From: Azonexus sp.
Lineage (GTDB): Bacteria; Pseudomonadota; Gammaproteobacteria; Burkholderiales; Rhodocyclaceae
Assembly (NCBI GenBank): GCA_031285115.1
Contig: JAITWU010000023.1
Span: 1-5,294 of the forward strand
Direction of reading: 5' to 3'
Length of the DNA stretch: 5,294 nucleotides
The notes under the pieces were generated by a model. That model saw only the letters and a program-made list of their open reading frames with translations. It had not been told where the DNA came from and did no database searches. Numbering within the stretch: position 1 is the first letter of the stretch; every line of letters begins with the position of its first letter. The position numbers were made by a program, and so were the translations under genes. Shown here in pieces: positions 1 through 5,031 of the stretch.

Positions 1-171
1 CACTATTTCATGATGGGCGATAACCGGGACGACAGCAAGGACAGCCGTTACTGGGGCTTCGTGCCGGAAGAAAACATTGTCGGCAAGGCGTTTTTCATCT
101 GGTTCAATTTCAATATGGGTGATGGGTTCAAAATCAACGCCGATTTTCACCGGATCGGTTCATTCAAGTGA
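1..171 (+). CDS. lepB: Signal peptidase I, C-terminal fragment (5' end outside window)
   Basis: This is the last 56 codons of a reading frame that enters from the left edge and ends at TGA 169-171. Signal peptidase I is a membrane-anchored serine/lysine protease that removes signal peptides from exported preproteins on the outer face of the inner membrane. The visible part carries the conserved late box of the family, [16 protein letters not shown] (residues 4-19 of the fragment), followed by [16 protein letters not shown], a typical LepB C-terminus. The catalytic Ser and Lys and the N-terminal membrane anchors lie upstream and cannot be checked. The next gene begins 10 nt after the stop, and its ribosome-binding site touches the lepB stop codon, so cotranscription is likely. 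The lepB-DUF4845-rnc-era order is common in betaproteobacteria and related gammaproteobacteria. Confidence 0.95.
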   Translation, partial: HYFMMGDNRDDSKDSRYWGFVPEENIVGKAFFIWFNFNMGDGFKINADFHRIGSFK

Positions 172-174
172 GGA
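170..174 (+). promoter_or_regulatory. Ribosome binding site for the DUF4845-like gene
   Basis: GAGGA at 170-174 lies 7 nt before ATG 182 and overlaps the lepB TGA (169-171). It supports the start at 182 over an in-frame start further upstream at 77 inside lepB, which has no comparable signal. Ribosomes finishing lepB would end on this site, so coupled translation is plausible. Confidence 0.7.
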
Positions 175-181
175 AAAAGCA

Positions 182-535
182 ATGAAATATCAACGTGGCG
201 TGGCGCTGAGTGGCCTCATTTTCTGGGCGTTTATCCTGTTCTTTGTGGCGGTGCTGGGTATGAAGGTCGCACCGACTGTCATTGAGTATTACAAGATCAA
301 GAAAAGCGCCGAAGGCACCATCGCCAAAATGGGGCCGGATTCGACCGTGGGCGATGTGCGGACGACCTTCGACCGCTTTGTCGAAATTGACATGATCAAT
401 GATTTTTCCTCGAAAGATCTCGATATTTCCAAAGAGAATGGCAAGATCGTCATCGACTTTGCCTATGACAAGAAAATCTCGCTATTTAACAATGTTTACC
501 TGTTGATCGAATATAAAGGCTCCGCCGGGCGCTAG
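182..535 (+). CDS. Small single-pass membrane protein, DUF4845-like
   Basis: The gene encodes a 117-residue protein of unknown function. The N-terminus is a short basic stretch (MKYQRG) followed by one hydrophobic segment at about residues 8-28 (ALSGLIFWAFILFFVAVLGM). The remaining soluble domain, rich in Lys and Asp, probably lies in the periplasm. Size, single N-terminal anchor, the PTVIEYYKIKK-like stretch after the anchor, and position between lepB and rnc all match the DUF4845 family, which regularly occupies this site. The assignment rests on layout and context more than on a diagnostic motif. The basic-Gly-hydrophobic N-terminus loosely recalls a type IV prepilin leader, but no clear cleavage motif is present. 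ATG 182 is chosen because of the Shine-Dalgarno sequence at 170-174 and because the hydrophobic segment then sits at the N-terminus. GC over 181-480 is about 49%, lower than in the neighbours. The stop is 2 nt before the rnc start. Confidence 0.82.
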   Translation: MKYQRGVALSGLIFWAFILFFVAVLGMKVAPTVIEYYKIKKSAEGTIAKMGPDSTVGDVRTTFDRFVEIDMINDFSSKDLDISKENGKIVIDFAYDKKISLFNNVYLLIEYKGSAGR

Positions 536-537
536 GC

Positions 538-1206
538 GTGAGCGCACAGCAGATCGCCGCCCGGCTGGGGCATGTTTTTGCCGACCCGAAACTGTTGCGC
601 ACGGCGCTGACCCATCGCAGTTTCGGCGTACCGAACAACGAGCGGCTGGAATTTCTCGGCGATGGCATTCTCGATTGCGTCATCGCGGCGGCGCTTTATG
701 AACGCTTTCCCGATTTGCCGGAAGGCGATCTTTCCCGTTTGCGGGCCAGTCTCGTTCGTCAGGACGCCTTGCACCAGTTGGCGCTCGGCCTCGAACTCGG
801 GCCAGCGTTGCATCTTGGTGATGGCGAGCTGAAAAGCGGCGGGGCGGAGCGGCCATCCATCCTCGCCGATGCGCTCGAAGCCCTGTTTGGCGCGATCTAT
901 CTCGATGCCGGTTTCGACGTCGTTGCCGCCGTGGTGCTGCGACTCTACGCGCCGCTGCTCGACGCCCTGCAACCGGGCAAGGTGCGTAAAGACGCCAAAA
1001 CCGGTTTGCAGGAGTGGTTGCAGGGCCGCAAAAAAACCTTGCCGCGCTATGTTCTGCTCGAAACCCGTGGCGCGGCCCACGAACAATCTTTTGCCGTCGC
1101 CTGCGAAATCGACGATCCGCCGCTGCGCACGCTGGGCCACGGCAGCAGTCGGCGCATCGCCGAACAAAGCGCCGCCGATCAGGCGCTGAAAGCCTTGTCG
1201 CCATGA
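538..1206 (+). CDS. rnc: Ribonuclease III
   Basis: This 222-residue protein is a double-strand-specific endoribonuclease that processes rRNA precursors and structured mRNAs; the length matches the family. The catalytic domain fills residues 1-145 or so. The signature [10 protein letters not shown] (34-43) supplies the metal ligands E38 and D42, and DALEALFGA (111-119) supplies D111 and E114. The dimer and substrate region [12 protein letters not shown] is at 62-73. A double-stranded-RNA-binding domain follows at about 152-221, starting [12 protein letters not shown] and ending with the [25 protein letters not shown] helix. The residue after D42 is Gly where Ser or Ala is usual. The start is GTG 538; it is the only usable start in this frame, because a TAA at 514-516 closes the frame upstream. 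I see no good Shine-Dalgarno sequence, and the start lies 2 nt after the upstream stop, so it probably depends on translational coupling. The 3' end overlaps era by ATGA. Confidence 0.97.
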   Translation: MSAQQIAARLGHVFADPKLLRTALTHRSFGVPNNERLEFLGDGILDCVIAAALYERFPDLPEGDLSRLRASLVRQDALHQLALGLELGPALHLGDGELKSGGAERPSILADALEALFGAIYLDAGFDVVAAVVLRLYAPLLDALQPGKVRKDAKTGLQEWLQGRKKTLPRYVLLETRGAAHEQSFAVACEIDDPPLRTLGHGSSRRIAEQSAADQALKALSP

Positions 1207-2096
1207 GTGACCCGAAAACCATCCGCTCCGGCACGCTCGCCATCGTTGGCCGCCCCAATGTCGGCAAGTCGACGCTTCTCAATCATCTGATTGGCGAAAA
1301 AATCAGCATCGTCTCGCGCAAAGCGCAGACCACCCGGCACCGCATCACCGGCATTTTGACCGAGGCCGAGGCGCAATTCGTTTTTGTCGATACGCCGGGT
1401 TTTCAAACCAAATTTTCCAACGCCCTCAACCGGGCGATGAACCGGGGCGTGACGCAGACCCTGAGCGATGTCGATGTCATCCTCTTTGTCGTCGAAGCCG
1501 GGCGTTACGATGCCAAGGACAAGGCCGTCGTCCGCCTCTTGCCGCAAGACCGGCCCGTGATTTTGGTGGTCAATAAAACCGATCTGCTCAAAGAGCGCGC
1601 GGCTTTGCTGCCGTTTCTCGCCGAAGTCGCCGCCGCTTTCAACTACGCCGCCGTCGTCCCGATCAGCGCCGCCAAAGGCCGGCAGACGCAGGAACTGCTG
1701 GCCGAAGCGCGTAAACACCTGCCCCACGACGGCCTGATGTTCCCTGAAGATGATCTCACCGACAAAAGCGAACGTTTTCTCGCTGCTGAATACATCCGCG
1801 AAAAAGTCTTCCGCCTGCTCGGCGACGAGTTGCCGTATTCGACGGCGGTGGACATCGAGCGTTTCGAGGTCGACGGCAACCTGCGCCGCATCAACGCCGC
1901 CATCGTCGTCGACCGCGACAACCACAAAGCGATCGTCATCGGCAAAGGCGGCGAGACGCTCAAACGCATCGCCAGCGAAGCGCGGCAGGACATGGAGCGC
2001 CTCTTCGACGGCAAGGTTTACCTCGAAATCTGGGTCAAGGTGAAATCCGGCTGGAACGATGATGAGCGGCTGTTGAAGAGCCTTGGGTATGAATAA
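1203..2096 (+). CDS. era: GTPase Era
   Basis: This 297-residue protein is an essential GTPase that binds near the 3' end of 16S rRNA and assists 30S subunit maturation. The N-terminal GTPase domain shows all the boxes: G1 GRPNVGKS (16-23), the switch I Thr region QTTRHRI (42-48), G3 DTPG (63-66), G4 NKTD (124-127) and G5 SAAK (155-158). The C-terminal KH domain has an RNA-binding loop GKGG at 247-250 followed by ETLKRI, and ends with the usual [14 protein letters not shown]. The length is standard. The frame is open well upstream inside rnc, but ATG 1203 is the right start: it overlaps the rnc stop as ATGA and places the P-loop at residue 16, as expected. No strong Shine-Dalgarno sequence precedes it, so coupling to rnc is likely. 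Era and RNase III act on the same process, 16S rRNA maturation, and are often encoded together. Confidence 0.98.
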   Translation: MSDPKTIRSGTLAIVGRPNVGKSTLLNHLIGEKISIVSRKAQTTRHRITGILTEAEAQFVFVDTPGFQTKFSNALNRAMNRGVTQTLSDVDVILFVVEAGRYDAKDKAVVRLLPQDRPVILVVNKTDLLKERAALLPFLAEVAAAFNYAAVVPISAAKGRQTQELLAEARKHLPHDGLMFPEDDLTDKSERFLAAEYIREKVFRLLGDELPYSTAVDIERFEVDGNLRRINAAIVVDRDNHKAIVIGKGGETLKRIASEARQDMERLFDGKVYLEIWVKVKSGWNDDERLLKSLGYE

Positions 2097-2114
2097 CCGG
2101 CAAAACTGCAAAAG

Positions 2115-2204
2115 CGCAGGATGGGGTGAGCGAGAAACAAACCCGGCGAATTTTGTGTGTTATCCGTCACTAGATGGGTCTCGCTGCGCTCTTTTCATCC
2201 TGCG
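2115..2204. repeat. Imperfect inverted repeat with 18-bp arms
   Basis: The left arm (2115-2132) reads CGCAGGATG-GGGT-GAGCG. The reverse complement of the right arm (2187-2204) reads CGCAGGATG-AAAA-GAGCG. Fourteen of 18 positions agree, and the four mismatches form one central block. The arms are 54 bp apart. A further GATGGG at 2173-2178 partly echoes the left arm. Motifs of the form AGGATGGG...GAGCG with inverted partners resemble short interspersed palindromic repeats seen between genes in many proteobacterial genomes. That resemblance is from memory and has not been tested; copy number in this genome is unknown. Confidence 0.6.
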
Positions 2205-2219
2205 GATTGCCAGCGCCCT

Positions 2220-2412
2220 GAAACTCCCCTCTCCCTTGTTGGGAGAGGGGCAGGGGGAGAGGGTGAAAGCGTGCCGAGGCGGTTGTCGGAACCGACCAAC
2301 CCCCTCTCCCCAATCCCTGGAGGGTTCGCCCTGCATGGCTCACCCGTTCGGGTGGCGCAAAGCAGTGCTTTGCGAAACCCCACCCTCACCCCGCAAGGGG
2401 AGAGGGGCTTTC
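2220..2412. repeat. MITE-like composite palindromic element with CCCCTCTCCC inverted ends
   Basis: The outer ends are inverted copies. The left end from 2220 reads GAAACTCCCCTCTCCC; the right end (2397-2412), reverse-complemented, reads GAAAGCCCCTCTCCCC. Internal palindromes fill the rest. They include a perfect 10-bp stem CCCCTCTCCC (2226-2235) / GGGAGAGGGG (2241-2250) with a 5-nt loop, and a long-range pair GGGGAGAGGG (2254-2263) / CCCTCTCCCC (2302-2311). Between the arms of that pair lies a bulged hairpin at 2281-2300. Further right come AGGG-TTCG-CCCT (2321-2332), CACCCG-TT-CGGGTG (2341-2354), arms CGCAAAGCA / TGCTTTGCG (2356-2374), and a stem with a GCAA loop (2383-2406). There is no coding capacity and I see no clear target-site duplication. 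CCCTCTCCC-type elements are widespread between proteobacterial genes; the mobile origin is inferred. Confidence 0.65.
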
Positions 2413-2423
2413 GCGTCTGAGCG

Positions 2424-3161
2424 ATGAACCAGCGCAGCAAGGTCGACGGCCAGCCGGCCTACGTTTTACACAGTTACCCGTTCCGGGAAACCAGCCTCAT
2501 CGTCGAAGTCTTTACCCGCGATTTTGGCCGCATGGCGCTGTTGGCGCGTGGCGCGCGCCGTCCGCGGGCGGCCATTCGCGGGCTGTTGATGGGTTTTCAG
2601 CCGCTCGAAATCGGCTGGGCAGGCAAGGGCGAGGTGTTGACCCTGATGAAAGCCGAATGGCAGGGCGGCCAGCCCTTGCTGGCGGGCGAGGCGCTGTTTT
2701 GCGGCTATTACGTAAACGAACTCCTGATGCACCTCCTGCCGCGTGAAGATGCCCACGAAAAGCTGTTCGCCGCCTATGCCGACATGTTGCAACGGCTGGC
2801 CGCCGACGCCGCCGGTAAAACCCGCGAAGCCGATCTGCGCCGCTTTGAAAAGGCGCTTTTGCAGGAGCTCGGCTATGGCTTGACGCTGGAGCGCGACGCC
2901 GCCGGTCAGCCGGTGGCGGCGGAAGCGTTTTACACTTACCGCATGGAACAAGGGCCAGCGCGTCTGGCCGCCGACGCCGAAGCCGCCCAAGGGCGTGACG
3001 TGGTGCGCGGCAAGACCCTCATTGATCTTGCCGCCGAAGATTTTTCCGACCCGCGCACGCGGCTTGAAGCCAAGGCGCTCATGCGCCTCCTCATGGCCTA
3101 TTATCTGGCCGGTAAAGAACTGGAAACCCGCAAGATTTTCAAGGAGTTGCAGGAACTATGA
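2424..3161 (+). CDS. recO: DNA repair protein RecO
   Basis: This 245-residue protein is a RecFOR-pathway mediator that anneals single strands and helps load RecA onto SSB-coated DNA at gaps. The N-terminal OB-fold region (about 1-80) carries the family pattern [21 protein letters not shown], then [22 protein letters not shown] and FQPLEIGW. A helical C-terminal domain follows, with [17 protein letters not shown] (about 93-109) and [13 protein letters not shown] (about 141-153). The only Cys visible is in CGYYVNE, so the zinc-binding site of some RecO proteins is absent, as in many proteobacterial members. ATG 2424 gives the expected N-terminus just before the OB-fold. Its ribosome-binding site is poor: the palindromic element ends 11 nt upstream, and only a weak GAG (2419-2421) lies close to the start. 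The stop overlaps pdxJ by ATGA. Confidence 0.95.
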   Translation: MNQRSKVDGQPAYVLHSYPFRETSLIVEVFTRDFGRMALLARGARRPRAAIRGLLMGFQPLEIGWAGKGEVLTLMKAEWQGGQPLLAGEALFCGYYVNELLMHLLPREDAHEKLFAAYADMLQRLAADAAGKTREADLRRFEKALLQELGYGLTLERDAAGQPVAAEAFYTYRMEQGPARLAADAEAAQGRDVVRGKTLIDLAAEDFSDPRTRLEAKALMRLLMAYYLAGKELETRKIFKELQEL

Positions 3162-3934
3162 TCGAACTTGGCGTCAACATCGACCACATCGCCACCATCC
3201 GCCAGGCGCGGCGCACTTACGAACCCGATCCCGTGTGGGGCGCGGTCGAAGCGCATCTCGGCGGGGCCGACGGCATCACCGTCCATCTGCGCGAAGACCG
3301 CCGCCACATCCAGGACGCCGACGTGCGCCGCTTGCAGGAAACGACGCAGATCAAGCTCAATCTCGAAATGGCGGCAACCGACGAAATGGTCGGCATCGCC
3401 TGCGCCATCAAGCCGCAGATGGCGATGCTGGTGCCGGAAGGACGGCACGAGGTGACGACCGAAGGCGGCCTCGACATCGTGCGGGAAGAGGCCCGGCTCA
3501 AAGGCGTCATCGCCCGTCTGGCCGACGCTGGTATCACGACCAGCGTTTTCATCGACGCCGAATTACCGCAAATCGAAGCCGCCGCCCGCATCGGCGCGCG
3601 TGTTTGCGAAATCCACACCGGCCCCTATGCCCATGTTTTTTACGACCAGGGGCGCGATGCCGAAGCGCCCGCCGTGCTCGCCGAACTCGCCAAAATCCGC
3701 GCTGCGGGCGAGGCCGTCCGCCAGCTCGGGATGCGCTTCAACGCCGGGCACGCCCTCAATTACTACAACGTCCAGCCGGTGGCGCGGCTCCCCGGCATCC
3801 GCGAACTGCACATCGGCCACGCCATTGTCAGCCGCGCCGTATTCACCGGTTTGCGCGAAGCTGTGCGCGAAATGAAGGCGCTTATGGTTGCCGCTGCCGA
3901 TAGGGCCGCCGCCGTCGGAAATCCGGAAAAATGA
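3158..3934 (+). CDS. pdxJ: Pyridoxine 5'-phosphate synthase
   Basis: This 258-residue cytosolic TIM-barrel enzyme condenses 1-deoxy-D-xylulose 5-phosphate with 3-amino-2-oxopropyl phosphate to form pyridoxine 5'-phosphate, the last ring-forming step of the DXP-dependent vitamin B6 pathway. Conserved segments in order are [15 protein letters not shown] (4-18) with N7, D9 and H10; [16 protein letters not shown] (36-51) with H43, R45 and H50; LNLEMA (67-72) with E70; [14 protein letters not shown] (93-106); and [11 protein letters not shown] (194-204) with H198. They end with the phosphate-site GH at 220-221. H43, E70 and H198 correspond to the family's acid-base residues. The length is typical. 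ATG 3158 overlaps the recO stop, with AGGA (3151-3154) and AAGGAG (3141-3146) inside the recO tail. Its 3' end overlaps acpS by ATGA, a pairing also seen in E. coli. Confidence 0.98.
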   Translation: MIELGVNIDHIATIRQARRTYEPDPVWGAVEAHLGGADGITVHLREDRRHIQDADVRRLQETTQIKLNLEMAATDEMVGIACAIKPQMAMLVPEGRHEVTTEGGLDIVREEARLKGVIARLADAGITTSVFIDAELPQIEAAARIGARVCEIHTGPYAHVFYDQGRDAEAPAVLAELAKIRAAGEAVRQLGMRFNAGHALNYYNVQPVARLPGIRELHIGHAIVSRAVFTGLREAVREMKALMVAAADRAAAVGNPEK

Positions 3935-4308
3935 TCCTCGGCATCGGCGCCGACATCGTTGCCGTAGCGCGGCTCTCCGCCCTGTGGGAAAAGCACGGCG
4001 ACAAGGCGCTGGAAAAAATCCTCGCGCCGACGGAGTTCGCCGACTTTGCCAAAGCCGCCGACAAAGGCCGCTTTCTCGCCAAACGCTTCGCCGCCAAAGA
4101 AGCCTTCGCCAAAGCCTGGGGCACGGGCGTGCGCCCGCCGGTATTGCTGCCCGCCGTTGGCGTCAGCCACGACGAAGCGGGGAAGCCGTTTTTTGAATAT
4201 CACGGCGAACTGGCGGGGATTGTTGAAAAGCGGGGTTTGATTGCTCATCTCTCGATCAGCGACGAAGCGGAATATGCGGTGGCTTATGTCGTGCTGGAGT
4301 GCGCCTAA
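3931..4308 (+). CDS. acpS: Holo-[acyl-carrier-protein] synthase
   Basis: This 125-residue enzyme transfers the 4'-phosphopantetheine group from coenzyme A to the conserved serine of apo acyl carrier protein, so switching on fatty acid synthesis. The Mg2+-binding N-terminus is [15 protein letters not shown] with D8. The second family motif is [15 protein letters not shown] (52-66) with E57 and the CoA-contacting Lys nearby. The C-terminus has [21 protein letters not shown], as in other AcpS proteins. Length is standard for the trimeric AcpS class. ATG 3931 overlaps the pdxJ stop (ATGA); GGA at 3925-3927 is a weak ribosome-binding site, so coupling to pdxJ is likely. It is the last gene of the packed core operon here. 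In many betaproteobacteria nagZ would follow, but in this window a toxin-antitoxin module does. Confidence 0.96.
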   Translation: MILGIGADIVAVARLSALWEKHGDKALEKILAPTEFADFAKAADKGRFLAKRFAAKEAFAKAWGTGVRPPVLLPAVGVSHDEAGKPFFEYHGELAGIVEKRGLIAHLSISDEAEYAVAYVVLECA

Positions 4309-4329
4309 AAACCCGGTTGGCGCAGCGAT

Positions 4330-4345
4330 TTGCCGGGCGCGGCAA
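4330..4345. other. Small hairpin downstream of acpS
   Basis: TTGCCG (4330-4335) and CGGCAA (4340-4345) form a 6-bp stem around a GGCG loop, 21 nt after the acpS stop. No T run follows, so this is not a standard intrinsic terminator. TTGCCG also resembles a -35 box (4 of 6 matches), 17 nt before TAGTAT (4353-4358, 4 of 6 matches to a -10 box). It could therefore be part of the antitoxin promoter, or chance. Confidence 0.35.
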
Positions 4346-4350
4346 CTCCC

Positions 4351-4373
4351 GTTAGTATAACAAACGTTATAAC
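4351..4373. promoter_or_regulatory. Candidate operator/promoter of the toxin-antitoxin module
   Basis: An AT-rich palindromic cluster sits 16-38 nt before the antitoxin start, in otherwise GC-rich DNA. TATAAC (4356-4361) and GTTATA (4366-4371) are perfect inverted arms around AAAC. GTTATAAC (4366-4373) is itself a perfect palindrome, and GTTAGTATAAC (4351-4361) is a near copy of it with extra bases. The TATAAC and TAGTAT words could also act as -10 boxes. Antitoxins of the AbrB/MazE class usually bind palindromes overlapping their own promoter, so autoregulation here is a reasonable inference. Confidence 0.55.
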
Positions 4374-4376
4374 TTC

Positions 4377-4380
4377 GAGG
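4377..4380 (+). promoter_or_regulatory. Ribosome binding site of the antitoxin gene
   Basis: GAGG at 4377-4380 lies 8 nt before ATG 4389 and fixes the antitoxin start. The toxin start at 4610 has no comparable site, so toxin translation probably depends on that of the antitoxin. Confidence 0.6.
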
Positions 4381-4388
4381 TTTCTACC

Positions 4389-4613
4389 ATGACCGCTCTT
4401 AAACTGACCCAGATCGGCAATTCGCTCGGCGTCATCCTGCCCAAGGAGATTCTGGCGCGGATGAAGGTGGAGAAAGGCGATGCGCTGTTTGTGACCGAGG
4501 CGGCCAATGGCGTGACCTTGACGCCTTACGATCCCGGGGTAGAAGCGCAACTTAAACTGGGCCGCGAGTTTATGCGTGAATTTCGCGACACCTTTCATCA
4601 GTTGGCCAAATGA
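4389..4613 (+). CDS. AbrB/MazE-type antitoxin of a type II toxin-antitoxin module
   Basis: This 74-residue protein has an N-terminal swapped-hairpin (SpoVT-AbrB/MazE) DNA-binding domain at about residues 1-47. Its hallmark is LTQIGNSLGVILPKEIL (6-22), followed by KVEKGDALFV and GVTLTPYDP. The C-terminal tail, about residues 50-74 (EAQLKLGREFMREFRDTFHQLAK), is probably a helix that neutralises the toxin. The protein should bind the palindromic site upstream and repress its own operon while blocking the Doc-type toxin encoded next. The toxin gene overlaps by ATGA (4610-4613), which keeps antitoxin made first. Classic Doc toxins pair with Phd antitoxins; an AbrB-fold partner shows the exchange of antitoxin classes known among type II modules. 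GC is near 58% on a sampled line, close to the core genes, so transfer is not evident from composition. Confidence 0.9.
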   Translation: MTALKLTQIGNSLGVILPKEILARMKVEKGDALFVTEAANGVTLTPYDPGVEAQLKLGREFMREFRDTFHQLAK

Positions 4614-5011
4614 CCACCAACTGGCGCTGGCTGAACCAGGACGCGCTGATCCTGCTGCATGACGAAAGCCTGGCCGAACATGGCGGAATGCCGGGGTTGC
4701 GCGATCCGGGCCTGCTGCAATCGGCATTGGCTCGTCCGCTCAATCTGGCCGTCTACGGCGAGCCGGATGTGGCTGATCTGGCGGCTGCCTACGCGGTGGG
4801 GCTGGCGAAAAACCATGCCTTTGTCGATGGTAATAAACGGGCGGCCTTTCTCGCACTTGGCCTGTTTTTGGCGCTCAATGGTCACCGCTTGGCGGTTGGG
4901 CAGGTCGAAGCGACGCTGACCATCCAGGATGTCGCCGCTGGCGCCGTAGACGAGCCGCGGCTGGCTGCGTGGATACGCGAGCATCTGGACTGCCGGTCAA
5001 TTTCAAGTTAG
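4610..5011 (+). CDS. Doc-type (death-on-curing, Fic fold) toxin
   Basis: This 133-residue protein belongs to the Doc branch of the Fic family. The active-site motif is HAFVDGNKR (69-77), matching HxFx(D/E)xNKR, with catalytic H69, the metal/phosphate residue D73, and N75-K76-R77. Other family marks are GLRDPGLLQSALARP (29-43), which follows an acidic N-terminal helix, and AAAYAVGLAKNHAF leading into the motif. AFLALGLFLALNGHRL follows it. The P1 phage Doc toxin phosphorylates elongation factor EF-Tu and stops translation; the same chemistry is likely here because the NKR motif replaces the GNGR of AMP-transferring Fic proteins, but the target is inferred. The start is the ATGA overlap with the antitoxin stop, without its own Shine-Dalgarno sequence. 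No truncation or frameshift is seen and the length is normal, so the toxin looks intact. Confidence 0.92.
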   Translation: MTTNWRWLNQDALILLHDESLAEHGGMPGLRDPGLLQSALARPLNLAVYGEPDVADLAAAYAVGLAKNHAFVDGNKRAAFLALGLFLALNGHRLAVGQVEATLTIQDVAAGAVDEPRLAAWIREHLDCRSISS

Positions 5012-5021
5012 CCTATCGGAA

Positions 5022-5027
5022 AAGGAG
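5022..5027 (+). promoter_or_regulatory. Strong ribosome binding site for the last gene
   Basis: AAGGAG at 5022-5027 lies 4 nt before ATG 5032. It is the best Shine-Dalgarno match in the window and supports 5032 as a genuine start. It falls in the 20-nt gap after the toxin gene, where I see no terminator, so read-through from the toxin-antitoxin promoter is possible. Confidence 0.65.
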
Positions 5028-5031
5028 TTTT

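Larger units (their letters stand above)
2097..2423. other. Gene-free era-recO spacer filled with repeats
   Basis: This 327-nt gap is out of character for the operon, whose other core junctions overlap or are separated by 10 nt or fewer. Open frames crossing it (for example 2083-2427 and 2157-2420) begin inside era or in repeat sequence, have Pro/Arg/Ser-rich low-complexity products and lack ribosome-binding sites, so I do not call them genes. Nearly all of the gap is explained by two palindromic structures listed separately, at 2115-2204 and 2220-2412. I see no convincing promoter and no intrinsic terminator, because none of the hairpins is followed by a T run. Confidence 0.8.

Noticed and set aside
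77..181. Upstream extension of the DUF4845-like protein to an ATG at 77
   Set aside because: This part lies wholly within the lepB frame, would put 35 unrelated residues before the membrane segment, and lacks the GAGGA site found before 182.
532..1167. Long minus-strand open frame opposite rnc
   Set aside because: It is the complement of a clearly conserved RNase III gene in high-GC DNA. It has no recognisable domain.
1179..2111. 310-codon minus-strand open frame opposite era
   Set aside because: The plus strand encodes Era with every GTPase and KH motif intact; the minus frame is a GC-driven shadow without family features.
2226..2250. Perfect 10-bp GC hairpin after era as an intrinsic terminator
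   Set aside because: No T run follows the stem; the next bases are CAGGGGGAGA. It is better explained as part of the repeat element.
2220..2412. CRISPR array in the repeated CCCTCTCCC/GGGAGAGGG words
   Set aside because: The copies are inverted and unevenly spaced, with no regular spacer length; they form nested hairpins, not direct repeats with spacers.
2083..2427. Open frame of 114 codons across the era-recO spacer
   Set aside because: It begins inside the 3' end of era, has no ribosome-binding site, and most of its product is a readout of the palindromic CCCTCTCCC repeats.
2995..3903. 302-codon plus-strand frame overlapping recO and pdxJ
   Set aside because: Its product is an Arg/Pro/His-rich readout of the wrong frame, while RecO and PdxJ are both intact with conserved motifs.
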